DNA of 64,000 nucleotides from Nocardioides luteus (GCF_015752315.1 NZ_JADOVJ010000001.1:3216501-3280500); one strand, 5' to 3'. Shown: positions 42,942 to 51,979, counted from the stretch's first letter. A program made the numbers and translations. The notes: a model not told the origin generated them from the sequence alone.

Positions 42942-43620
42942 TCACCTCGGCCGCGGCTGCCGCGCGAGCGATCTTCTCCTCCGGCGCACCGCAGATCCGC
43001 AGGCAGGTCGCCGCGATCGCCTGCCCATGGGCACCGGTCACCTCGTCGCCGCGGGACCGGATCCTGGTCACCACCTCGACCACCTGAATCAGCAGCCCAC
43101 CCAGCTGGTCCACGCCCACCGTCACCGCAACAGGGCTGCTGACGACAGCAGCACCCAACCGGCCGTACGCAGCGACCAGCTCGCGAAGGGCAGGCTGGAA
43201 CTCCTCGAAGACCTCGCTGCTCCTGACGTCCGGCATCCGGTAGAGCCGGCCGATGTTGTGCGGCACCGTCGCGAGCGTGTCCGCGTCGATCAGCGCGAGC
43301 AGGTAGAGCGCCGCCTCCGGGACGTCCGCCGGGCACTCCCGCTCGATCCTCTCGACCTGGTCGAGGCTCGGCCGCACCGAGAGCTCGAGGAGCTCGGCGA
43401 GGATCCCGGGCTTGCCCGCGAAGTGGTAGTACAGCGACGCCTGCCGGATCCCCACCTTCTCCGCGATGTCCCGCGTCGAGGTCGCCGCGAACCCACGGAT
43501 GACGAAGAGCTCCGCCGCCGCGTGGAGGATCTCCTCCCGAGGAGCACGTGCGCTGGCCAACCGCGGGATCACCCGAGGCCGGCCCGGTCGGGTTGCGGTG
43601 GCTAGCGCGTACTGGCTCAT
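42904..43620 (-). CDS. TetR/AcrR-family transcriptional regulator
   Basis: A 238-residue TetR protein with ATG 43620 behind AAAGGA. The DNA-binding part is typical (EEILHAAAELFVIRGFAAT, TRDIAEKVGIRQASLYYHF), and the C-terminal domain is helical (LLALIDADTLATVPHNIGRL). It carries an N-terminal basic extension of about 25 residues before the helix-turn-helix. There is no divergent transporter or enzyme next to it, only the XRE-TPR regulator 191 bp away, so its targets are not evident. Confidence 0.85.
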   Translation of the reverse strand: MSQYALATATRPGRPRVIPRLASARAPREEILHAAAELFVIRGFAATSTRDIAEKVGIRQASLYYHFAGKPGILAELLELSVRPSLDQVERIERECPADVPEAALYLLALIDADTLATVPHNIGRLYRMPDVRSSEVFEEFQPALRELVAAYGRLGAAVVSSPVAVTVGVDQLGGLLIQVVEVVTRIRSRGDEVTGAHGQAIAATCLRICGAPEEKIARAAAAAEVIRGWGRGGGSCG

Positions 43621-43811
43621 CGCGATCCTTTCGCCGAGGTCTTGTCACACTCACGATTGCCGCGGACGACCGCGGCTGGGAGAGAGCAGCTGGGGAGCAC
43701 CGCCGTTGATCCCAGTGGTCCCCCGGTCCTCGGCGTTCGTTGTTAGGTTGGTGCGAGTCGTCCTGTCGCCTCGGAGCGCGCGACGAGACACCGAACGCAC
43801 CGGGAGGCCGG

Positions 43812-45038
43812 ATGGCTGAGCAGTGGCACGAGAGGTTGATCCGTCTTCAGGCCGCCAAGGGCTGGAGCAACCGGGAGACCGCGATGCACTACATCGCTCT
43901 GTCGCCGTTCCACGAGGAGACTCAGCTCGACTCCGTGCTCGCGATGTTCAAGCGCTACCGGCGCGGCGAGATCGCCAACCCGTCCCCCGAGACTCAGCAG
44001 GCCATCGCCGCGATGTTCGACCTGCCGGTCGCCGACCTCTTCGCCCAGCGTCCGCTCGCGAACCAGAACGTCCCGGACCGGTTGAGCCCGACCGAGTTCA
44101 CCGACCTGGTGGCCGCGCTGCGTATGCCGAAGGTGGGCGAGGCTCATCTCGCTCAGGCGGAAGCTGAGGTCGAGCGCCTGTGCACGGCTTATTCAGCCCA
44201 AGACGCCCGCTCGCTGACCATCGAGGTCGACGACTGGCTGAAGGAGCTCGCCTCGCTGGTGCATGAAGGGCGAGTGTCCCTCGCCGGCCACGAGCGAGTC
44301 ATCCACCTCACCGGCTGGTTGTCGCTTCTCCGGGCTTGCCTCATGTGGGACCAGGGCGACGAGCAGGCCACCCACCAGGCCCGCGTCGCTGCCGAGGGTT
44401 TCGCGGCCGACCTGGGCGACAACGTCATGGCCGCGTGGACGTGGGAGATCCGTGCCTGGATGGCACTGACCCAAGGCGACATGCCCAACGTCATCGCGGC
44501 CGCCGACGCCGGCATCCGCTGCGCCCCCAACGCCTCGGTCGCTGCGCAGCTCCACGCGCAGAAGGCCAAGGCGTACGCCCGGATGAAGGACAGTCACAAG
44601 ACCGAGGTCGCCCTCGACCGGGTCCGCGAGGTCCTCGACGGCAACGACCTGCCGTCGAACGTACGCAACCACTTCACCGTCGACCCGACCAAAGCCTCTT
44701 TCTACGCGATGGACGCCTACCGCACCCTGCACGGCCGTGAACGCATGGCCGACGCCATGGCCGACACCGTCATCGCCACCAGCACTCGTCCGGACGGCAC
44801 CGTCATCAGCCCGATGCGACTCGCCGAGGCACAGCTGACCAAGGCCGTCCTCGCCGCCCGCGACGGCAGCCCGGTCACCGCACTCGAGCTCGCCGAGACC
44901 GCGCTCAACCACGAACGGCGATCGCAGCCCAGCCTGCTGCTCGTCGCCAGCGAGGTCGCCCACGAGCTCGAGTACCGCTCCCCCGCCGACGGCGCCGAGT
45001 TCCGCAGCCACCTACGTGAGCTCAACGGGCGAGCATGA
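43812..45038 (+). CDS. XRE-type helix-turn-helix protein with C-terminal TPR-like repeats
   Basis: A 408-residue protein with ATG 43812 after GGGAGG. The first 80 residues look like an XRE-type DNA-binding domain (ERLIRLQAAKGWSNRETAMHY, then ETQQAIAAMFDLPVADLF). The rest is helical and TPR-like (LTGWLSLLRACLMWDQGDEQATHQA, AWMALTQGDMPNVIAAADAG, AQKAKAYARMKDSHKTEVAL). Such proteins are common developmental or antibiotic regulators in actinobacteria. It ends directly against the stop codon of the convergent reductase gene, with no gap. Confidence 0.82.
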   Translation: MAEQWHERLIRLQAAKGWSNRETAMHYIALSPFHEETQLDSVLAMFKRYRRGEIANPSPETQQAIAAMFDLPVADLFAQRPLANQNVPDRLSPTEFTDLVAALRMPKVGEAHLAQAEAEVERLCTAYSAQDARSLTIEVDDWLKELASLVHEGRVSLAGHERVIHLTGWLSLLRACLMWDQGDEQATHQARVAAEGFAADLGDNVMAAWTWEIRAWMALTQGDMPNVIAAADAGIRCAPNASVAAQLHAQKAKAYARMKDSHKTEVALDRVREVLDGNDLPSNVRNHFTVDPTKASFYAMDAYRTLHGRERMADAMADTVIATSTRPDGTVISPMRLAEAQLTKAVLAARDGSPVTALELAETALNHERRSQPSLLLVASEVAHELEYRSPADGAEFRSHLRELNGRA

Positions 45039-45416
45039 TCAGGCCGTACGCAGCAGCCTGAACTCGTGCTTCTGCAGAACCTGCAGCACCAGCTTGGCCG
45101 GATAGCCGAAGGCGTCGCGCCCGGCCTCGGAGGGATAGGGCTCGATCGCGGACACCTGATGCCACTGGCCGTCGACGAACACCTCGCAGCGCCCGGCGGC
45201 GACGATGTTGCGATACCAGTTGACGTCCTCGCCGTAGGTCAGCTCCGCGATGAACCCTTCCGGCACCCGTGCCAACATGATCGGCGTCTCGTACGTCTTC
45301 CCCGACTTCCGCCCGACGTGCCGGACCAGCGAGAACGGACCGTGTCCCGAGCGGGCCACCCGGATGGTCACCCGGTTGAGCGTGTTCTTCATAAACCACA
45401 GCCACTTGCGACGCAT
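45039..45416 (-). CDS. Deazaflavin (F420)-dependent nitroreductase-family protein
   Basis: A 125-residue split-barrel protein of the DDN/FDOR family. GPFSLVRHVGRKSGKTYETPIML and ELTYGEDVNWYRNIVAAGRCEVFVDG are typical of these F420H2-binding actinobacterial reductases. ATG 45416 follows one base after the stop of the upstream paralogue (TGAGATG), so the two are translated together. Members reduce quinones, enones or nitro compounds; the physiological substrate is unknown. Confidence 0.85.
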   Translation of the reverse strand: MRRKWLWFMKNTLNRVTIRVARSGHGPFSLVRHVGRKSGKTYETPIMLARVPEGFIAELTYGEDVNWYRNIVAAGRCEVFVDGQWHQVSAIEPYPSEAGRDAFGYPAKLVLQVLQKHEFRLLRTA

Positions 45417-45417
45417 C

Positions 45418-45882
45418 TCAGTCTCCTATGAGCTTCAGGTTCACCATCGGCAGTCCGTCTACCTCATGGCCGACCGCCGTCTCGATCGCGCCGTGCAGGC
45501 GCTTCCAGGCCCTCGGATGTGCCCGCTGATAGCGACCCAGCGCGGCGGCGGACTCCTCCTCGTCGAGGAACCGAGCCTGTGCCGTGACGCTGGTTCGTGT
45601 CCCGATGCTGACGCGGCACGACGGCTCGGCCAGGAGGTTCTGGTACCACTGCGCACCCGCGCCGAACCCACTCACCACCACGATCTCGTCCGCGGTCGGC
45701 CGCTCGACCACCTCGAGACACACGTACCGCGCGACACCTGATCGGCGACCGACGTGCTCGAGCATCAGCATCCTGGACCCGAAGAGCCAGCCGGCGTTGT
45801 GACGGTAGAGCCAGATCGGCGCACGTACGACGGCCCGGGCCCGCAGCAGCCGGGACACGATCGAGTCGATCATCGACGTCAC
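45418..45882 (-). CDS. Deazaflavin (F420)-dependent nitroreductase-family protein, paralogue
   Basis: A 154-residue FDOR-type protein, related to but longer than the downstream gene. It shows LYRHNAGWLFGSRMLMLEHV, then GRRSGVARYVCLEVV and VVSGFGAGAQWYQNLLAEPS. A short amphipathic N-terminus precedes the barrel. ATG 45882 is the only good start. The coupled pair may form a heterodimer, since these proteins are often dimeric; that is inference. Confidence 0.85.
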   Translation of the reverse strand: MTSMIDSIVSRLLRARAVVRAPIWLYRHNAGWLFGSRMLMLEHVGRRSGVARYVCLEVVERPTADEIVVVSGFGAGAQWYQNLLAEPSCRVSIGTRTSVTAQARFLDEEESAAALGRYQRAHPRAWKRLHGAIETAVGHEVDGLPMVNLKLIGD

Positions 45883-45950
45883 GAACCGACCTTACCGACC
45901 GGCTCGGTCGATCCGCCCCGATCTGGCGGCACCGGAGTTACGCTCCAGGA

Positions 45951-46334
45951 ATGGCAACGCTCGAAGACCTCGCCCGGATCATCGGCGAGCTGCCCGAGGT
46001 CACCGAGGGCGAGCGGCACGGACACCCGACCTGGTCCGTACGCGGCAAGAGCATCGCCTGGCTGCGGCAATTCAGCAAGGCCGACATCAAGCGCTTCGGC
46101 GACCAAACCCCGCCGTCCCCGCCGATCCTCGCGGTCAACACCGCCGACCTGCACGAGAAGGAAGGCGTCCTCGCCGCCGCCATCGACGGAGTCTTCACGA
46201 TCGAACACTTCAACAACTACCCCGCCGTGCTCATCGAGCTCAGCGTCATCGCCCCAGGAGATCTCCGCGACCTGCTGGTCGATGCCTGGCTTGCCGCCGC
46301 CCCAGCCGAGCTTGTCGAAGGGTTCGACGGCTGA
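45951..46334 (+). CDS. MmcQ/YjbR-family protein
   Basis: A 127-residue protein of the MmcQ/YjbR family (CyaY-like fold, often annotated as DNA-binding). Supporting pieces are LPEVTEGERHGHPTWSVRGKSIAWLR in the N-terminal half and a late helix DLRDLLVDAWLAAAPAELV. Full-length for the family. ATG 45951 is chosen, with CAGG upstream. It is a single gene, just left of the accessory island. Confidence 0.82.
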   Translation: MATLEDLARIIGELPEVTEGERHGHPTWSVRGKSIAWLRQFSKADIKRFGDQTPPSPPILAVNTADLHEKEGVLAAAIDGVFTIEHFNNYPAVLIELSVIAPGDLRDLLVDAWLAAAPAELVEGFDG

Positions 46335-46397
46335 AGCGCTGACTCAGCGTGACCACGTGAGTGACAGCGCGCGACATACCGCCCAGAATGACCCGGT

Positions 46398-47471
46398 TCA
46401 CTTCGCCGTCTCGAAGTACTCGAGGATGAGTCTGTTGCCACGAAACCAGGAACATGCGACTTCGGACCAACTGGCTACTGGGAACTGTCCGTCGATGCGG
46501 AAGAGTTTGCGGTATCTATCGCCCTTGCCTCGGGTCCGAAAGCCCTGCTGTGACGTTGGGTAGCCAGCACCCGCAAATGCCTTGACTGCGCCGTCGCAGT
46601 GTACGAAGGCCTTCGTCTCGGTGTCTCGGATTGCGTGCAGGTACCGAGCGAAGACCCATTCATTTCCAGGCTTCGGCGGCGGCATGAATTCTTCGATCTC
46701 AACACCCTTGAGCGGTCCGTCGGCGGTCCACCGGACGGATAGGCCCGCGTAGGGGTGTAGCCAAGAGGTTCCTCCGTCCCGGTCGCCGTAGAACGTCTCC
46801 CCCACCGCCGAGAGGTTGTCGAGATCCTCATCAGCAAGGCTGCGCCCGTACCAGAAGTCTTTCTCCTCCCACTCCTGGTACTCGTCCTTGTAGCGGAGGC
46901 GCCGGTCGTCGAGTGCGAACCGGGCGATGAGGTCATGTTGCTTGGCTAGGCGGAGAACTGTGCCGATGAGTTCGTAGTGAATGTTGGAGCTGTATCCGCG
47001 TCGAAGGAGTTGGTGATACTGGAAGGCGTAGTTGCCGGTGTGAAGACCCCATGGACGGGCGTCGAGGTCGGTGACGGTGACGAGTCCGCTCTCGTCGAGC
47101 AGGGGGACGAGATTCGGAGCGGCTGCGAAGACTCTGGAATCAGAACTCGGGTTCTCGAAGAGATCAATCGACAACTTGGACTGCGTTGCCCAGGTGACGG
47201 CCACCAGGAGCGACTCGGACACCGACGGCGTCTGGAAAACGTCCATGAGTCGGTCGAAGATGCCTGCGACGACGTCGGGCACCTCAATGGCCCACCGGTC
47301 GAGGGCCGTCACGGCTTTGTCACGGACCTCCACGAGCCTTGGAGTCTCCGTCGAGAACAGAAAGATGGGGGCCGCGTCGACGTCGAGCATCACCTGGTGC
47401 AGTTCATCATTGAGGGGACCAAGTCTCCCCCGGATCGCTGCCATGTCGCTGATGTTCAGGTCGTCTGCCAT
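46398..47471 (-). CDS. Hypothetical protein of accessory island
   Basis: A 357-residue protein that I do not recognise. It starts at ATG 47471 (or ATG 47474) close behind GGAGGG, has a helical N-terminal half (IRGRLGPLNDELHQVMLDVDA, VVAGIFDRLMDVFQTPS) and an aromatic-rich C-terminal half (EWEEKDFWYGRSLADEDLDNL, SWLHPYAGLSVRW, EWVFARYLHAIRD). There is no signal peptide or membrane segment. The codon composition is less GC-extreme than in neighbouring chromosomal genes, which suggests recent acquisition. It is divergent from the TIR-domain gene, so a joint role is possible but unproven. Confidence 0.75.
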   Translation of the reverse strand: MADDLNISDMAAIRGRLGPLNDELHQVMLDVDAAPIFLFSTETPRLVEVRDKAVTALDRWAIEVPDVVAGIFDRLMDVFQTPSVSESLLVAVTWATQSKLSIDLFENPSSDSRVFAAAPNLVPLLDESGLVTVTDLDARPWGLHTGNYAFQYHQLLRRGYSSNIHYELIGTVLRLAKQHDLIARFALDDRRLRYKDEYQEWEEKDFWYGRSLADEDLDNLSAVGETFYGDRDGGTSWLHPYAGLSVRWTADGPLKGVEIEEFMPPPKPGNEWVFARYLHAIRDTETKAFVHCDGAVKAFAGAGYPTSQQGFRTRGKGDRYRKLFRIDGQFPVASWSEVACSWFRGNRLILEYFETAK

Positions 47472-47782
47472 CATCCCTCCGATGGTTCCCTTGCCGGCAA
47501 GATTGCATCATTCCGGACACTGTCGGCGGCCGATGCGGATCGGACAACTCGTCCGGACCCGGCCGCCGGCTTCACTCCGCCGCTTGTTGGGCGTACTCGT
47601 GGGTCGAGGTCGAGACGTGAAGGACACACTGGCCATTAAACACACACCCCCGCGGTGAGAAACGCCGTCGACGTCCATGAGGCCGACGAGGTCTGGATCA
47701 ACCACCCGTCTCTGGTTCGTCAGGCGTAACCGATGGCCCGCGTTTCCCCGACATGTCGGTGCCACGTTCTACGCTGCCTGAC
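47472..47782. other. Gene-free divergent spacer
   Basis: This 311-bp stretch separates the divergent unknown gene and TIR gene and holds no convincing coding frame. It has an AT-richer patch around 47635 (TTAAACACACACC) and a degenerate copy of the repeat seen further right (CATCATTCCGG near 47506). I could not define promoters or dyads with confidence. Confidence 0.5.
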
Positions 47783-49291
47783 ATGAGCCAAGACGAGGGA
47801 AAGCACGTCTTTGTGTCGTACGTGCACGAGGACAACACCGAAGTCGACAAGCTGTGCGCAGTGCTGGAGGCAGCCAAGATCCCGTACTGGCGTGACCGCA
47901 ACTCGCTCGGTCCTGGGGACGCTTGGAAGGCGAAGATCCGCGAGGCCATCCGGGGCGGCTCCCTTGTGTTCCTAGCCTGTTTCTCGGACAACTCGCGGGC
48001 CAAGGAGAAGTCGCACATGAACGAGGAACTGACGCTCGCGGTCGAGGAGTACCGCAAGATGCCTCCGGGCCGGACCTGGCTGATCCCGGTCCGCTTCGAC
48101 TCCGACGACGTCCCAGAGTGGGACCTGGGTGCAGGTCGAACTCTCAGCGATCTCAACTACTCCGACCTCTTCGGCGAGGGCTACGCCGCGCAGGCCGCAG
48201 CTCTCGTGACCACAGTGCACGGCGTAATGGGCCAGAAGCAGCTCGGCCCCGCCGCTGCCCTGGAAGCGGTAGAGCAGGCAACGTCCGCCGACCGCGCCGA
48301 CCTCCTGAAGAAGCTCACTAAGGAGATGCTGGTCGACCCCACGCGCCGGATCGAGCTGGACGACCTCGTCTCGCAGGAAGTCCAGCGCGTCTTGAAGGCG
48401 ATCAGCGACCCCGACCGGGTGAACAAGCCCTTCGGAGGGACCGGCAACGAGCAGATGATCTCTCTCGCCACCCAAGCGCGGGAACTGTGGGAGCTCACCA
48501 AGCCGTTCTGTGCGTCGCTACAGGTGGCCGCCAGGTGGGGTTCGCCTGATCTACTCGCCCCGTGGACGAACGGGCTGCGGTCGTTCGTGCAGGCGCCGCT
48601 CAAGGCCCAGGGAGGGGTCACGGCGCTGCTGGAGCTGAGGCACCTGCCGGGCATGGTGTCGCTGATGACTGCGGGACTGGCCGCTGGGTCAGCTCGAAAG
48701 TGGGAGAACCTGAAGGCGTTGGTCGCTGACCTCTCGGTGCGGGATCGCTACGAGGCTAAGCCGCAAGCGCTCCTCGAGGCGACCAACCCATGGGCACCGT
48801 TCGACCACGACGGCTGGACCGCCAACATCCTTGCCAAGAGTGAGCTGGCAGCGAAGCCTTTCGATGAGGCTCTCGCGGACTTCACTGAGAACCGCGTGGG
48901 CAAGTACCACACGCCGGTCGGGGAATGGCTCCACGCCATCCTGCGCCCGATCTTCCTGGATCAATGGCCGGACGATGACGCGTACGCCGCCGAGTTCGAC
49001 CGGGCAGAGGTCGTGCTTGGAGTGCTAGCACAGGATGCTGTGAACGTGCGGATTGCCGCTGCGACTGACGGTCGAGGCTGGGGGCGGTCGCGCTGGTTCG
49101 GACGGTCGACCTGGAGATCGGCGCACTCGTACGGTAACCCTGTGGAAGACCTGCAGCACGAACTCGCCACCGAGGGTGCGCTTTGGGGACCGCTACGCGC
49201 GGAGCTATTCGGGGGCGACCTTGGCCGCGCGCAAGCAGCGGTGGAGAAGTACGCGGAGAGCTTCGCCGAGACCGCCCGGCATCGCTTCTGA
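47783..49291 (+). CDS. TIR-domain protein (candidate immune effector)
   Basis: A 502-residue protein. The N-terminal 130 residues are a TIR domain: KHVFVSYVHEDNTEVDKL, AKIPYWRDRNSLGPGDAW, REAIRGGSLVFLACFSDNS and SHMNEELTLAVEEYRK. The last contains Glu81/Glu82 at the place where NAD-cleaving TIRs have their catalytic glutamate. The remaining 370 residues are mostly helical with no recognised domain. ATG 47783 is chosen, since the TIR fold starts just after; ATG 47753 is possible. Bacterial TIR proteins often deplete NAD+ or make signal nucleotides in phage defence. It lies in an accessory island next to unknown genes; a general signalling role is the alternative. Confidence 0.82.
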   Translation: MSQDEGKHVFVSYVHEDNTEVDKLCAVLEAAKIPYWRDRNSLGPGDAWKAKIREAIRGGSLVFLACFSDNSRAKEKSHMNEELTLAVEEYRKMPPGRTWLIPVRFDSDDVPEWDLGAGRTLSDLNYSDLFGEGYAAQAAALVTTVHGVMGQKQLGPAAALEAVEQATSADRADLLKKLTKEMLVDPTRRIELDDLVSQEVQRVLKAISDPDRVNKPFGGTGNEQMISLATQARELWELTKPFCASLQVAARWGSPDLLAPWTNGLRSFVQAPLKAQGGVTALLELRHLPGMVSLMTAGLAAGSARKWENLKALVADLSVRDRYEAKPQALLEATNPWAPFDHDGWTANILAKSELAAKPFDEALADFTENRVGKYHTPVGEWLHAILRPIFLDQWPDDDAYAAEFDRAEVVLGVLAQDAVNVRIAAATDGRGWGRSRWFGRSTWRSAHSYGNPVEDLQHELATEGALWGPLRAELFGGDLGRAQAAVEKYAESFAETARHRF

Positions 49292-49408
49292 GGGGCTCAG
49301 CATGGACGTCCTCGCGCTGGTTCTCTCTGGTCTGCCCCTGGCCGATCAGTCTGACCTACTGGCGGGAGCCCGACCCGAATTCAGTAGAAGCTGGCAGCAA
49401 ACGACGGA

Positions 49409-50479
49409 TCAGTCGTCGATGTTCATCCGGGCACTGCGCAGGACATCCAGTGCCAGACTCGGTACCTCGACGACTGCGGCGGCCAAGAGTTGCTCGACTG
49501 CAGACGCCTCATCGTGACGGTCGATATCGAGGAGCTTGACCCAGGCATCGGGGTGATAGCGAGCGAGTGATGAGAGCACCAGCAGGACTGCCCACCAGAG
49601 CGCGAGCGGGTGATCTGGCGTGCCACAGCCGTCAACATCCGGGTGAACGAACAGTCCTCCGTTGAAACGCTGCGCAATCCGCGTCGGCATGTCTAGGTTG
49701 TGCTCGCCCTCATGCAGGGGAAGCTCAAGCGCAAGCGCAAGGCCACCTGGTTGGTGACGCACGATCGGAACCGTGGCAGCGGTGTTCATGTTGAAGCGCC
49801 AACCCGACAGCCCTGGATACTGATCGAGCAGTCCAGTGAGCGCCTCGCGAGCGGTGACTTTGGAGGTGCCGACAAGCGGCTGATCCAAAGGCGTGCTGAC
49901 ACCCTGTGGGGCGAGATTGCGTGGCACAGGGTGGACCACAAACCGTACCATCGCCGGCCCCTGCGTCATCCACGGGATGGCACCAGCACCGACAGCGCCT
50001 GGATCATCGAGAAGGAACGGATGGAGTGTGTCTTCAGGGAGAGTGTCACTGCGCAGGAACGTCTGGCCGATAGGGATGCGAGCGATCAGGTCGTCGAGAC
50101 GACGCCCACGGGATAGGTCACAGCAGCCGAGCACACGAGCGAGCGATCCCAGGGACGAACGCGCGTCGCCATCTCCCATCACAGACATCCTGGCGAGACT
50201 GACCGGACGCTCATCCAAACCCCGCGGGGTGGCGCCGTGGCCCGCGACTCGGGCTTGAGCGTTGGGAATCTCCGGCGAGGCCGCCACGATCGCTCGACCA
50301 AGCTGAGCCGTGCCGTAGAAGAGCAAGATGGGACTCGTAGCCACGCCGACGCGCTCGGCAGCCGAGAAAAGCTGCTCGGCCTGCTCCAGCGCCGCCCCGT
50401 AGATGCTGGCGCGATTGCCGGAATCGCGGGCAAATCCTGGGCGCGCGGCCCTGGTGGCGCGCAAGTCGTTCCATGTCAT
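49409..50479 (-). CDS. YaaC-like protein
   Basis: A 356-residue protein of the YaaC-like family, supported by GAALEQAEQLFSAAERVG followed by PILLFYGTAQLGRAIVAASP and, near the end, ALWWAVLLVLSSLARYHPDAW. The biochemical role of the family is not known to me. ATG 50479 has GGAGAG five bases upstream; the open frame extends to 50554, but that part is Pro-rich and lacks a ribosome-binding site. It is convergent with the TIR gene and sits just left of the repeat-bounded small genes. It is large compared with them and may be a separate insertion. Confidence 0.72.
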   Translation of the reverse strand: MTWNDLRATRAARPGFARDSGNRASIYGAALEQAEQLFSAAERVGVATSPILLFYGTAQLGRAIVAASPEIPNAQARVAGHGATPRGLDERPVSLARMSVMGDGDARSSLGSLARVLGCCDLSRGRRLDDLIARIPIGQTFLRSDTLPEDTLHPFLLDDPGAVGAGAIPWMTQGPAMVRFVVHPVPRNLAPQGVSTPLDQPLVGTSKVTAREALTGLLDQYPGLSGWRFNMNTAATVPIVRHQPGGLALALELPLHEGEHNLDMPTRIAQRFNGGLFVHPDVDGCGTPDHPLALWWAVLLVLSSLARYHPDAWVKLLDIDRHDEASAVEQLLAAAVVEVPSLALDVLRSARMNIDD

Positions 50480-50838
50480 GAACTCTCCAGTCAGTGAGTC
50501 AGGCGGCGGCGGCGCCGTGGGTCGAGGAGTCAGGCGACCATCGCCTTCATTCAAGCGCCTTCGCGCCGACCAAGACCATCGGCCAGCGAAGGGCCATTCG
50601 TTGAGAAGGAAAGCTGTGATCGCAGAACCTGAATCATTCCGCCGCTAAGCGGCGCCGTGGCCAGAACTTCGGCGGTTCGGTCGATCGGGTCGATAGTGGG
50701 CAGCGCGCGCGTCGCCCATAGCAGGTGGCGCATGGACCCGACGAGATCCCGACGAGATCCCGACGCCACCGGGTGGCTTCTCCGGCTTGGCCCGGGTCCG
50801 CCTTTTGGCAACCGGCCACCCAGCCGTAGGACCGAACC
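50480..50838. other. Gene-free spacer with short repeats
   Basis: No supported gene is present in these 359 bp. The stretch contains the first copy of the island repeat at 50634, a perfect hairpin CGCCGC-TAA-GCGGCG (50640-50654), two separate GGCGCCGTGG words near 50511 and 50652, and an 11-bp tandem (CCGACGAGATC twice plus a half unit, 50738-50765). Open frames here are short and lack ribosome-binding sites. Confidence 0.5.
50634..50645 (+). repeat. Island direct repeat, copy A
   Basis: TCATTCCGCCGC, identical over 12 bases to copies B and C. It runs into a perfect hairpin (CGCCGC-TAA-GCGGCG). It lies 185 bp beyond the stop of the beta-flower gene. Confidence 0.6.
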
Positions 50839-51222
50839 TCACGAGGTTGAGAACGCCTCCAAGTCCTGAGCGGAATGGCCCATGGAAAGTACGGGACGAA
50901 CGTGAGCAACGCTTCGCACCGACTTAACTGAACGGACCGATTTCACGCTCTTGACCGGCGACACGCTGACCACAACCGGAGAGCGCGCGCCGATGAACCC
51001 GATGCGGCCGCCCCGACCGTCGTACATGACGCCGTCGACAAACCACCCGAGGTGATTGCCGCGCCAGCTGTAGACCTTGTCATGCACCAGGTACGCGACT
51101 GCCCTTCCTCGCCAGGTGTAGATGGTCTCGCCGTCGTCGGCAATGTAGACGCGCGGCTTTCCTCGTCCGTCGTAAATCGTCGTTTCACTCACGCCCTCCA
51201 CTGTAGGTGTGGGCACCGACAT
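50839..51222 (-). CDS. 4-fold beta-flower domain protein
   Basis: A protein of about 127 residues. It repeats a short strand unit: TTIYDGRGKPRVYIAD, ETIYTWRGRAVAYLV, KVYSWRGNHLGWFVDG and VMYDGRGGRIGFIG. Four such units match the so-called 4-fold beta-flower domain, found in many small bacterial accessory proteins. The C-terminal tail is a low-complexity run of SVK/SVR units (VKSVKSVRSVKSVRSV) with net positive charge. ATG 51222 has GGATAGGT upstream; ATG 51243 is also in frame. It fills the interval between repeat copies A and B. Role unknown; the tail could bind nucleic acid. Confidence 0.7.
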   Translation of the reverse strand: MSVPTPTVEGVSETTIYDGRGKPRVYIADDGETIYTWRGRAVAYLVHDKVYSWRGNHLGWFVDGVMYDGRGGRIGFIGARSPVVVSVSPVKSVKSVRSVKSVRSVAHVRPVLSMGHSAQDLEAFSTS

Positions 51223-51237
51223 ACCTATCCGCCATCG

Positions 51238-51252
51238 CGTCATTCCGCCGCG
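51238..51252 (+). repeat. Island direct repeat, copy B
   Basis: CGTCATTCCGCCGCG, identical over 15 bases to copy C at 52333. It is followed by a short complementary arm (CGGCG), allowing CGCCG-CGAGT-CGGCG to fold. It sits 16 bp upstream of the beta-flower gene's start. Confidence 0.65.
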
Positions 51253-51403
51253 AGTCGGCGTGATCTCGAAGCGCGCTTACGTGCCGGGAAGGGCGAGGGC
51301 TCCTGGGCGCGGCCGTGGTTGATCTTCACGTCAATGTGACGCCAGGTGTTTCCAGATCCGCACAGCTGCAGCATCAAGCCTACGCGGACGCTAGCGTTCA
51401 GGC

Positions 51404-51802
51404 ATGGCCTACGATCTCCATCTCTTCCGCGGCGACGATTGGTCTGATCCGGAGCCGTTCTCGATCGAGGAGTGGGAAGAGTTCGTCGCTGCGACGAGCG
51501 ACGTGCGTAGGACTGGGCTCGTGGAAACAACCTCCCCGACAGGTGAGGCGATCCGAATGGAGGATCGAGGTCTGACCGAGTGGACAGGTCATAGTAGCCG
51601 CCAGATCATCCTGCTGTTCCGCAACAACAGGATGACGGTCACGAACCCCGATGACGAGACGATCGCGTGGCTCATCTCGATCGCCAACCCACTCAGGGCG
51701 CGCGTCCAGGGCGACGAAGGCGAATTCTATTCCGACGACAGTGATACCGATTTCCGAGTCGCCGCGCGCGGTTGGTTACACCGTCTCCGCCGCCGTACAT
51801 GA
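51404..51802 (+). CDS. Hypothetical small acidic protein
   Basis: A 132-residue protein with ATG 51404. It is acidic and Trp-rich (YDLHLFRGDDWSDPEPFSIE, EWEEFVAAT, FRNNRMTVTNPDDETIAWL). It looks like one compact alpha/beta domain of the kind often seen as immunity or cassette-borne orphan proteins, but I do not recognise a named family. No strong ribosome-binding site is present. It is the only credible gene between repeat copies B and E. Confidence 0.65.
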   Translation: MAYDLHLFRGDDWSDPEPFSIEEWEEFVAATSDVRRTGLVETTSPTGEAIRMEDRGLTEWTGHSSRQIILLFRNNRMTVTNPDDETIAWLISIANPLRARVQGDEGEFYSDDSDTDFRVAARGWLHRLRRRT

Positions 51803-51979
51803 CCGACGTGAGCACGGCCCAACCGCGCGAAGCCCTCTACGAGTGCTCAAGCGCTTTCGCCGTCGTGGCCCCTCGCGGGATCATCGAAGCCGTAGGGCCG
51901 ATGTCTTGCCTCCAGGATCTACGACGTGGTGCCGCTTCCGTCCCTGCCCCTCTCCCCCCGTTGCGACGATCCGTCGGGC

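Noticed and set aside
49303..49517. Short plus-strand frame after the TIR gene (start ATG 49303)
   Set aside because: It has a modest ribosome-binding site but runs into the YaaC-like gene on the other strand, and its second half is the Ser/Thr-rich shadow of that gene. It could be a remnant of a longer gene.
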